Shown here: positions 35,501 to 46,172 of the stretch, one piece after another
Position numbering within the stretch: the stretch's first letter is position 1
How the letters are laid out: each line of letters begins with the position of its first letter
NCBI GenBank assembly: GCA_000727475.1
Contig: KL647290.1
Location: 3,483,373 to 3,547,372 of the forward strand
DNA from: Sarcocystis neurona
Taxonomy: Eukaryota > Apicomplexa > Conoidasida > Eucoccidiorida > Sarcocystidae
Direction of reading: 5' to 3'
Length of the DNA: 64,000 bases
The notes under the pieces: generated by a model
What the model saw: the letters and a program-made list of their open reading frames with translations, nothing else
Database searches by the model: none
Told to the model about the DNA's origin: nothing
Translations under genes and position numbers: made by a program

Positions 35501-38500
35501 CGATCGGGCCATCGGCGGATGGTGAACAGAAGTGTACATAGGACTCAGTGCCCTCATACGTTCTGTCTTTCGACTGCAGCTAATGTGCGCTTCAGTAGAA
35601 GTCGCGCTACACCGCGACTATACCAGACCCCGAATTACCGTCAGCGCGTACGTACGCACGCGGAGATGTGACGACAACCAGACGTGGATACTTCTATACA
35701 TAGCGTGCAGATATTCTTTAGTAACATTTACTACGGGTGAAATGTGCACATCTTCGTGTATGTGCGCGTGTAGGTGAGGGGTACTGGAATATCTTCCTAC
35801 ACATGAGTGCACACGATTTGTCTGATGTTATAGTCTTGCTCTCCGACTGTGTTTCTTAAAGCATGCGTCTCGAATTAAAACAGGTAAAACCGCTTGACCG
35901 GGTCAAGCTTTGCGTTATTACAGTGTTGAAGTAGGTAAACAGGAAGGACACTAATGCCGGCAAAACCGGATGGCAATAAGTGCGCATGCAAATTACTGGC
36001 AGAGATGGGGTATCAGGCATCCATCTGTGTAAATTTCCATATCAATAGGATAAGAAAATCATATTAAACATAGATCTGTGCGACAAAACGGTGGCGTAAG
36101 GCTGTGTCACCGTGTAGCGCCTCTTAGATCCGTATGGGCTTTTGCAGATAAAGGTGACCACTACGCTGTGATACTGATTCCATGTCTACACGGTTTAATG
36201 CACGTACCCTCGCGACAGTGTCTTTGAAACTGCTGAATGATCTGCATTGTTGCAGCAAGGTCGCTCCCGTTGCCCTGTCTTACATAATGTCATACGTTGC
36301 TGGATGCGCCTGCGGACCCGCCACAATCTGACAAATTCGCTGAGGGCACCGTTTAGTTAACTTTGTAAAGCTCGCGTGAAGCGGGCGTAATCTTCTTTTT
36401 TCCTGCCTCACACCGCTCACGATAACATCAAAACGATGTGTCCGCCCGTTACCCGACTACTTCCAAAGAAGTGATCGAATTTCCGTCTTTCGTCTAGCTG
36501 CGACTGAGGCGTCGAAACACCGGCCTTACATGACGACACAACAACTGCACCACCGTTGTCCGTTAGGGAAGTGGGAAGCATCCTTAATTCTTGGATGTCA
36601 GCAACCGGGTCGCGCTGAGAGGAAAACGCACGGCGCTGCCTCTGTAAAAACAGCCTCAATCCCAACTGCTCTTCCAGCCGCTTTCGCCTCCGTGCCGGCA
36701 AAGAATCAGCGAACTTCCGCTTTGCTTCCCTCAGCTGCACATACCGTACGCCACGTATAAAGAAGGAGAGGCAAAGAACTAGCGAATGAGCTTTTGCCGT
36801 ATGAACTGGTCTTCTCAAGTTGTGCACGTGCAAAGAAGGACTAGCACCGCAGCGCCACTCTTACCACGCTTTGTTCATATATATATATATATATATATGT
36901 TTCCAGATACTAAACTAAGCGATTTCGACGAGCTTTTGCCGTAAGAACTGGTCTTCTCAAGTTGTGCACGTGCAAAGAAGGACTAGAACCGCAGCACCAC
37001 TCTTACCACGCTTGTCCATATATATATATATATATGGATGTGTTTCCAGATACTAAACTAAGCGATTTCGACGTCACTTCCCCCTCCGCGCTTTATGACT
37101 AGTCGAAATGACGTGACGACACCAAAATTCCGAAGTCGCTTCGTTGCCTGAGCATGAGTGAACTGGCGACAGTCGACATCCTTGTAGGGTGCGTCCCACG
37201 TAAAGCTTTTTCGCGTATCCTTGTTGTTGTGAAGACTGTCAATTAGAAGCAATACTCTGCCGTGCCCGCTCGAGCCGGAGGAACTCTACTTGCAAGAGTG
37301 TCCGACGCCAAACGTTTATGCACTATAACTGTTCTAATAAAATCTTATCTCTGCAAAGTGGGCAGCCTCTAAAAACTGGAAACAGATGCAGGTCATCACC
37401 TGATGGACTAAAATTAAACACGGCGACACAACCTCGGGACTTAAGGTTGAAATCGAGACATCGAAAAGCTAATGTGAAGTCACAGGGGTGAGACTGCCGT
37501 GAACACGGCACTGTTTCAAAACCGCACACTTATGCAGACGTGTATATCTCTTTATACCGGATGTGAAATTCAATCTTACGTTCCTTATGTTCATCACCTC
37601 TGGCAACCAACGACCAGGAATACACGAGGTGAATGCCTTCTACGTATCCATACGTATACAGTCTCGCAGTAGTTTCCCCCAAGAGAACGACGTGACTGTA
37701 AAGTGGATTCAGCCCCAACGACCAAACGCGTATCTTTCGACAAAAATGGGAGTACCTGTATCGATCGGTGCTTCGGACTACCTAATCCTCAACGTCTTTA
37801 TACACGTATATACACGCGCACCTGAATTTCCCGCTCAGCCCTGCGTGCGGCAGGACTCTTATATACTGGAAAGGCATCTTCAAGCTCAGGAATATAACGT
37901 CGTCCTTTCCTCCACGCCAGTTTGCCTCGAACTCTCGTCTTTTGCTGCTCCGCCTAAGAAGGAACAAAGGATCGCTGGGCTGCATATCTGGCCATAAACG
38001 TGCATATTTACGTGCGCACACGCGTATATATACTTGTGTGTGTATACGCTTATCATGGAGTTTCGCCAGACAGATCCCTGCACCACTCAGAGTGCTCAAT
38101 AGTTCTTTGCAAAAAGTACATGGGGTTCCGGAGGAAAATCATGTGTTGTCTATTTTAAGAGTGTTCTTCACACGCTGCGAGTGTAGACCATGAAGTAGAA
38201 TGGGTACACGTAATCATATGTTGTTTATTATGCGAGTGCTCTTCACAGGCCGCGACTGTAGACCATGAAGTAGAATGGGCGCACGTAATCATGTGGTGTC
38301 TATTTTACGAATGTTTTCCACACGCTGCTACTGTAGACCATGAAGTAGAATGAGTGCATGTAAGAATGGGAATGCGTGTTTGTGCTGATGGGGAAGCTGA
38401 AATTTCTGAGCTCACTCTGCTTTGACTCACAGTTTGATGCTTTCCCCAGTGCTCCAGTTGGGCTTGTCTAGAGTGTTCGCTTTCACTCCCCTCCCCTTCT

Positions 38501-41500
38501 TTGATATCTCCGGTGGAGCTGCGTGCTCCACGACTGTTTTTTTGCTCGATTCCTCGCGCTAGGCGTCGCCGATCTGCCTGGTACTGCTGTCTTATCAAGC
38601 ACAGTGCGTTCTCCTGCTCCTCTATGTCCTCTGCTTCTTTGAGCAGCTTCTGCTGCTGAACGTACTCGACCGCTGCTTGCCCTACTCGTCGAACTGGTTG
38701 CCGTTGCTGCAGATTCCCTTTGTTTCCCGTGTCAGTGGGTGTTAGGAGCTGAACAGCTACAGTTTTGTCCTCCGGCCCTTCGGAAGCTTGCTCATGCCGT
38801 TGTAGTGTCGTAGGGAATCCCGAATGCTGTTCCACTTGATCCGTAGATATGGACCTGTACACGTGGATAACTTCACACATGGTGCAACGGTAGAACGATG
38901 CACGTCTAGTGGTAGACTTGTTCGTGCGGGCAAACTCAACTACAAATAAGCTTGTACTGCGTGGACACAACGGGCCATGTTAAAGGTAACGGTGGAGAGA
39001 GCAGAGACGTACGAAGGAATAGGTGAAGCGTTTACGCTTGACAAACAATCGGAAAGATGGGCGTGGAGGATCACGGGCACTGCTGGTGTATTGTAGGAAC
39101 TTCACAGGTGTTCCATTTATACGGATACGTATTAGGGAAAACACAGCACGTGTCACAGCCGGTTGCACCTGGATGATATTGAAGACCACTGACGTTTTTT
39201 TCTATGCCTGGCCTGACCGTGCCGTTAACAAGCACAGACTTCTCCGCAAGCATTCTCGTGAGAAGCGTTACCGCGAGACACCTCGTTCGCACAAATATAT
39301 TGCCTGCTGTCGGCGCAGTCGTTGTGCAGCTTCTGCTTCCTCCTCTTTTTTTCTCTTCTCTGGTCCATTCGACTGTTTCCGTACTTCTTCAGTATTACCC
39401 TCTGCGTTACTACACAGCTCCGAGCCTGAAGTCGCCCTTTTAAGGAACAGTGAGACGCCCGTTCCTCGCAGCAGCAGACGAAAAAGCTCTGGGACAGCTA
39501 TGGAGGGGTGCGCGTATCCCTCCAACATGTTTTCATGTGTGCTGGAACGTATGCATATATATATACACATGTATGTGTATATGCACAGAGGAAGAAAGGG
39601 AGCGACACAGGTGTATACGAAGTGTTTATACCCGTATCACCTGCGGGCACACGTACGCCGTATACGTTGACACCGTTTCCGAGGGGCTTTCATACGGGAC
39701 GACTGAAGCGACAGACGGGCATGTGACATTGCCTTTAGCAGGTGCATCTACGTACGTGCGTACAGCGCAGAAATGCTACATGTCTACGAGCATGCACCCT
39801 CTAGAAATCCGACACGCCTACGCGTACACATGCTGAAATCACCTGTTGGCACTTCTAGGTATTTATGGGCACATAGTTGCCTACATACATATGCCTATAC
39901 CAACTGTCACGCATATTGGCCACCGCCCTATAGTGCACCATGTAGAGACCTCTCCAACTAAGTTTGTTTCTGGCAGAGAAACTGTGCGCAGTAAGACAGT
40001 ATGCTGCAGAGAGAAAGAGGGTTTACACATGTAACATCGTGTCGTGTGTTAAATTATCCCGGATACGGCAATACGTGAACGTGAACAATACCTACGCAAA
40101 CGGGCCAGCGTGAAACCGGAAGTCTGCTTACGCCCACACAAATCTGATTCCAGAAAATGTCTGCCTCGAATTTCAAAACATACACATACACCTGCGTACG
40201 TGCACGACATTAATCAGTAGGTGCGGGTGTCAAAATAGGAAGGCGGAGATGTTCTGAGCTTGCAGGTGAGTGCCTCTTTTCTTCGCCAGTGGGGAAGAAC
40301 TGAGCCGTTCTTTTACCACTTACACTTTCCGTATATTGTCTGGCTGCAATACGTGACAGCCGCGACTGGACGGAGATACGCATTAGTGCGTGCGACGAGG
40401 ATACAATGAAGTTTGGGCTTGCTGCCGACTGCTGTTCTTTTTGCAATTTTCAGGAAGGCGCGGATGCAAAGCGAGTACTGTGCTCATCTTTCTCCCTTAA
40501 CGTGAAAATGAACACGTCCTCCCGCTGGCACCCCTTTAGGAACATGCGCACATGTATTGATATCTATATGTCAAAGAAACTGTCACTATTTACACATAAG
40601 TTCAGCTACATATACACGTATATCCGTCCCTGAGTCTATACGTGCAGCCGAAAAGAGATCTAGGTCGTAGTGCGTTAAGTTACAAGATATCACTGTCGTG
40701 TGAACAGGTTCGCTTTGCCCTTGGGTACTGCGGAACCAAAGATTATGTGTTTATGCAGGTGCTCACACAACTACTGACGAGGAAGTACATTCCTAAATTC
40801 ATCACGTTTCGTAGGTACCTGACAAGGTCGTACGCGTACTTGCGTGTCGTTTGCGGTTTTACGGATGCACTTCAGTTTCAAACGTGGAACGCTGCACGAG
40901 ACATGAAGATCCGCAATGTTTCTGACTGTCTCATAATAAACTGGTACGATAATTTAGAGTGCGCTTCCTGTGGTTGTAAGATCCGCAGCCCTCGCTCGCT
41001 AATTCGCGCTAGTTCGGGTACAGCAAAACATAGTGACTCACACAGTGGCACTCGTATGCTTGTGCCTCTTCGCATCGCCTTGATTTTCCAAGCTTGTATC
41101 TATGCGCAGTAGCAGATGCAACTACGCTGTTTTGGTCGCACATTTCCCCACACGTTAGTGAAAATGTGCAATTCAGTGTAACTTACGCGTATGAGAGGCA
41201 AACGTTCTGCTTGCCTAGTTCGTGACACACCAGCTGCACGTGCGGCTGTAGCCAGCAGAGGGAAAGAATTTGCTTTGCCGAGGGTCGGCGTGTAGGATCA
41301 ACTGAGAGCATCTGCTCGATCAGGAGTGCTATATTCTCCGAGCAACTGGAGTGTACAGGAGGATATTTTCCCTGTACGATCTTTTCGAAGACATTTTGCA
41401 TGCTGCTGCCTTCAAACGGCACGCGGAAGCACGCTAGCTCATATAAGATGCATCCTAAAGCCCAGATGTCCGATTTGAAACTGTAGGGTTCGCCCCTACA

Positions 41501-41588
41501 TATTTCGGGAGACTGCAAGTCAAGTGGGACACCGCACACGCACATATCTGAATATATCAATGTGTAAATATACATATATATATCTATG

Positions 41589-41623
<35 letters not shown>

Positions 41624-43530
41624 GTATGCGCACGTGTAAGCTGGTACACGAAGACAAGGACTGGTGGCACTGTGAGTCTTTGTTTCCTTTCTAGGGTTGC
41701 GTTTGACCTTTGTGTCCAAGCTGCTGTTTTCGCCACATTCAGTCCAGGTGTAGACCGTTAGTCAGCAAGGCTAGCAACGACCCAGCTTCCATTACATTCG
41801 TCTTTACCTTCAGCTCAGCATTCTGCAGACTAATGCTAAGTGGCCACAATGACGACCTATGAGACAGAGAAGCGTAAGGAAAACAGAATATCTCCGGTAT
41901 GTCCCTGGCAGCAGAAGTACCGCTCAACTACAAACAGGACACGCGTGTACGACGACTCGTCTGCGGTGTCTATGCACACTCACCAAGAGATATTCTGGCA
42001 GGTGTGCGAGTGGTGTGCGAATGTTGATGCGTGATCTGCTGCTTAGACCACACATGCCTACCTACCGTCACCTACAGCGCGGCTAGCCCGTCAAAGATTA
42101 AGCATATGAATTCACAGATAGTACTACACATGCCAAGGGACTCACAGAAGCCGCCTAGTTTCAGCCGACATTGCAGGCGACTTTCAGCACGATACTCAGT
42201 GGCGCACAACCCGTAAAAGGAAATTTAAACATGCGTGTTTAGGTGCACACAGATGTCTGAATGCGTTCTTCTCGTGGTAATATTCTCCTATACGCACATG
42301 TCCATTGTCTCCCGTGTCCTCTCCACAGATACAGTCTTGTTTGCGGTAGAGACACGTATTAAGCTAGTGAATACTCGTTAAGGAATCAAAGCAACGAAAG
42401 TTAGATTACCGTTTAGCAAGCCAGAGCCAGCACGGAATGAATGCGCAGCGGTACTTCAAAAAGCAAAAGCGGCCTTGCACCCAAGAGGAAATATTGTAAA
42501 GTTGGATTCACGAAAGAGGCCCCTGCACCTGTAGTTGCCGCACCAAGGATTGTCTGAAAACTGAATTCTCTCTGCTTTCGAACTGGAAGTGCTTTTGGAC
42601 GTCCGTAAGTAGATGTGTGTACACTTATACTAAAAACAAATCAAATTATGCGTAGATAAGTCATACGTTTACGTACACACGTGTCTACACGTCTATCCAG
42701 ATGCACCCTGCTTACGAGGATGTATATGTGTATCTCCATAAATACATAATTAGACATAGATACACAGTTTGGTTCGGCCGAACCTATGAGCAGCGAATCC
42801 CTACCACGAAGCAAGGAGTTCCGATGGAAGTACTGGCGAGGTCTGCATGGCTGTGTAGAGCTCGAGCGATGCCAAAATCTCCTAGCTTCACATCGGCTGT
42901 GTCACTTTTATAGTCGAGGAAGACATTTTTGGATTTGAGGTCTCTGTGTAGTACGTTCCTGCCGTGCAGGAAGTCCACGGCAGTGCACAACTGAACGAAC
43001 CAGCGAACTATTGTTTGCTCCAGGAAGGGCCTCTGAGTAAGGCTCTGCTTCACGATTCGTGCGTGCAGATCTCCCCCTCTGGCGTATTCCATTACAATGT
43101 GTAGCGCACGGTCTTCAATAAAAGAGCCATGGTACCGAATAATAAACGGGTGCACGAGACTAGACAGAAGGTGTGCCTCGAAGAACGCGGACGGACGCTC
43201 TCGCACAGCAGCACAGACACCAGCAGCAGCATTAGGATCAGGAGCACCAAAAGCAGCCGCTGGAAACGCCCCGTAAGGAGAAGCGTCCGTGTGGGAGACA
43301 GTACCAGGATGGTTCCTTCTAACTACGGAAACAGCAGCCGAGCGGCAACCAGACACAGCGGTAACGGGGGAAGCAGGAGGAGCAGCAGGCGCAGCATTGC
43401 TGGCACTCGTGCGCCGTAAAGGTACCGATTTTATCACACACAGCTCCTTCGATCCACTGCGCTGCTGTGCCAGCAATACAGCGCCAAAACTACCCTGACC
43501 GATTTCTCGAAGCAACCTGTAATTTTCCAT
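32573..43530 (-). CDS. NEK-family serine/threonine protein kinase with long charged tail
   Basis: NEK kinases control cilia, centrosomes and mitosis; in apicomplexans some act in gametes and daughter budding. Kinase exons: 43530-42805 and 41512-41187. Seen: Gly loop IGQGSFGAV, Lys in CVIKSV, alpha-C Glu in FFEAHLL, hinge VMEYARGGDL, HRDLKSKNVF, DFGIA, GTPCFVSPE (spanning the junction), SDIWALGCILYELA, and RRPSAKQIL. An Ala/Pro/Ser-rich insert of about 70 residues separates beta-3 Lys from alpha-C. Tail exons proposed by phase chaining: 40998-40884, 40428-40326, 39425-39272, 38854-38416, 36734-36530, 34869-34736, 33997-33776, 33438-33392, 32708-32573; total 2607 nt, 868 aa. The tail contains charged, probably coiled-coil stretches (EKRKKEEEAEAAQRLRRQQ; KLLKEAEDIEEQENAL) and ends basic. 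MENYRLL at 43530 is preferred because TTTCAG precedes it; ATG at 43560 is also in frame. The first two tail junctions are weakest; a stop at 41183-41185 would give a kinase-only product. Confidence 0.72.
36788..37072. repeat. 142-bp tandem duplication with embedded TA run
   Basis: Copy 1 is 36788-36929 and copy 2 is 36930-37072. Both start GAGCTTTTGCCGTA and end GCGATTTCGAC, with a TA microsatellite of slightly different length inside each. A few substitutions separate the copies. The block lies in an intron of the NEK model, just upstream of exon 36734-36530. Confidence 0.92.
38137..38361. repeat. Three tandem copies of a 75-bp unit
   Basis: Units at 38137-38211, 38212-38286 and 38287-38361 each start AATCAT(G/A)TG and contain GTAGACCATGAAGTAGAATG. 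Copies differ by several substitutions but no length change. The array lies in the NEK intron directly after the donor of exon 38854-38416; reading on into it gives a stop at 38305. Confidence 0.92.
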
Positions 43531-44489
43531 CCCTGAAACACTTGAGTCACGCTTACACATGACAGGTCAAAGCCTGGATAACGGCGCATGCTGTCGCTTT
43601 GCACGGTTGGGCTGACACGGGGCAGAACGCTAACAAATTTGAATATGTTTTCTCGGCATAGGTCCTGACTGGATGGAAGGGTGAGGGGGGGAGGATGTAA
43701 GTGAAGAGACGCATTCACGTATAGATAAAGGTATCAGTGTATATATATATATATATATATATGCTTGCGGTGGGACACCGAACCATACATCAGCACACGC
43801 ACATATATAACTACATACATTCACCGACGTTATTAAGTACAGACGTCTGAACGGAAAAACTTACGTCGTAGAGAAGTGTGCATACTCGCGCGCGTTATTT
43901 TACGTGTGTAATGCGTTGTTGGCGGAGAAGCCCTTCGATATACAGCGTGTTCCGATGAAATTCACGAAGGTAAACAATCTGGCGTATTCCTATGAATGCA
44001 TAAAGGCTATGTATGTGTTGCAGCCACGTAGAAGCAGTTAAGCTTGTCGAACTAAAATCGACCAGTATTGATGTGTAATTACACAGATATTTAAGCATAC
44101 GTGACGTTGCTTGTACACGCGTACCCCTGTACGCGTCGACGAGTAACATCGTGGAGACTATTCAGGACCAAACAGTAGGGGAATTCTTGCATGTACAGCT
44201 CTTGTGCAATCTGGCACTGCAAGATGACGGAAGTGCTCACTCCTGACGCTGTATAAAGCTGGAGTGTGTCCCTGACAGAGAAAGCTGGTGCTGGGTAACT
44301 GGTGGCAACAGCGTAGGTAGAATATCAGAGCTTCGGTAACCTTTCGTACATTGGGAACGCTGTAAGCATACAATCGTGCATGCCAGAAACTGCAGTGCGA
44401 GGCCCGCGTTATAGTCAAGTCACAATTTTCCAGTACACATGTCTGCGTGAGAATATACATGTATATACATGTGTATATGTACATTTTTA

Positions 44490-44690
44490 GCAGAGACAGA
44501 CTGCTTGCTCATTGTCCGTGAATACGTGTATGTGTCTATGCAGAAGTTTTGCACCGATTGATTCTACAACGCGTGCTAAAAACAACTGCTTCTTTTTACC
44601 GAACAAATCTAGAAGAATGATTTTTGTCCCCTGCCCGTTCGGAGACGAGGCAGATACACATATTTGCATGTATGACTCTGCGGTGGACCT
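44490..44690 (-). CDS. Possible exon of an unrecognised gene
   Basis: After a good acceptor (TTGTTTTACAG) the minus strand reads in phase 0 for about 66 codons with ordinary amino-acid composition. It includes STAESYMQICVSASS and GTKIILLDLFGKKKQLFLARV. No clear GT donor closes it before the stop at 44487. It could be an exon of a gene upstream of the NEK kinase, or an N-terminal extension of that kinase. No family recognised. Confidence 0.3.
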
Positions 44691-45650
44691 CTGTAAAACA
44701 ACGACGAACAATTGGCCAGCGTGCCAAGCAGACACATTGTAAATTTGTAGTTCAAAGCACAGCGAACCTGCAGAACATCTGGGATAGCGAGTGAGATTGT
44801 GTTTGATCTTTTTCATCAAAACTCATTTCCCACTAGCAAGCGGCGTCAACTGGCACCGAAATTGTGCAGACACAGGTGGAGATTTTGGTCTAATTATTGC
44901 AGAACGTACTTTTACTGGCTCACCTGTGACGTGTTATCAAAGAATAGCAGGTGCAAAAGTTACATAGGGTAAAGTAACGTTCATTCCTTTGCATTCGTCT
45001 TTGTAAATATTCTGACATGTGCGTTTATGTCTCAGGTGGTCCGGCTGCACTCAAAGACGTGCAACGTCTTGAGGGCAACCCCATGTGCTGACTGTTGTTT
45101 TCAACAATAAGTTGCCAAAATTGGAACTAACACGCAGGGACTGTGCCGCACCAGGGTTGCGCTTTGTAGTGCCATGCTTTCAGTATTGTACAACCTTGGA
45201 CGTACACGCCTACATTTACGACATACTACACTTAAGCAGTGCCTGGCTACTTCTTCAACGAACGGACTAACAACGTTGTCGCGGTCGACGAGGGGTGATG
45301 CGCAACTGGGGGTCTGCGTGTGGTCCGCAGATGTGGGCACCGTAAAATGAATACGAAGCAGAGGTGAATTTAGTGATTTGCAATAATGTCGAAGGGGGCA
45401 GAGCCAAGGGCTACAGGAAGTGGAGGGAGACAAATACCTAAATACGGACAGCGCAAGATAGATGAGGAAGTACGTCAATGTGTACTCACACATGCGTGCG
45501 TCCGTGTAGAGGTAAACATGCGGAAAAGCGTACTCCTGCAACCTTTAGACTATTATCAACCTCGCCTGATAATAGGCACTGTAGGCGTACGTGTGAGAGG
45601 CATGTCGCACACTCACTGTGCGCCAGTACAGTCACCATGAGGAGAAGTGG

Positions 45651-46172
45651 TTACCCGAGACAAAACGCGCAACGGAGATCTACGACGGTGCACCGGCATG
45701 TCTCGAAACAACATCTAAATGCAAGCACGAGGCTACCTGCAACGAAAAAGACGCGTGAAGCTTCGCATTTGTTCTTCTTGCCGTCGCACGGATAAAGCAC
45801 GGAGCAGCACTTGTGACACCTAAATTTGCAATGAGACAACGCGTCGACGTAAAGGTAGCTACACAAAGATACACCGACAAACACAGCTAAGTGTAGGATG
45901 TCACTTATTGATTCTAGAAGAAGTAATTTTGAAGGAGTGATATCTATGGAGGTACGCCGATATAAATCGTTCACACAAGAAATTATTGTGTGCGATTCCT
46001 GCAGACCAGAAGACGCGTAACTGACATTTTTTTCACGAGTGACACGTGTGCACTCATTTACGTAAAAGTCGTTCGGACTAGAAATTACTGTGTGCGATTC
46101 CTGCGGAGCCGCATCTAGAAGAAGTCGCGCAAGTGATTGGTGTCTTCGATGCTTGTCCTTGTGCGGTTGCAA
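45651..46172 (-). CDS. Hypothetical frame with an internal duplication
   Basis: A 173-codon open frame. It contains two related segments, QESHTVISSPNDFYV and QESHTIISCVNDLYR, from a 41-base imperfect direct repeat at 46065-46105 and 45964-46004. It also has a hydrophobic stretch (ILHLAVFVGVSLCSYLYV) and a Cys-rich end (CKFRCHKCC...CDGKKNKC). I cannot tell a real exon from a chance frame over a duplicated sequence; no homologous family comes to mind. Confidence 0.25.
   Translation of the reverse strand: MQPHKDKHRRHQSLARLLLDAAPQESHTVISSPNDFYVNECTRVTREKNVSYASSGLQESHTIISCVNDLYRRTSIDITPSKLLLLESISDILHLAVFVGVSLCSYLYVDALSHCKFRCHKCCSVLYPCDGKKNKCEASRVFFVAGSLVLAFRCCFETCRCTVVDLRCAFCLG

Noticed and set aside
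39023..39670. Plus-strand 215-codon frame
   Set aside because: It lies opposite a charged minus-strand exon of the NEK model and has no recognisable domain.
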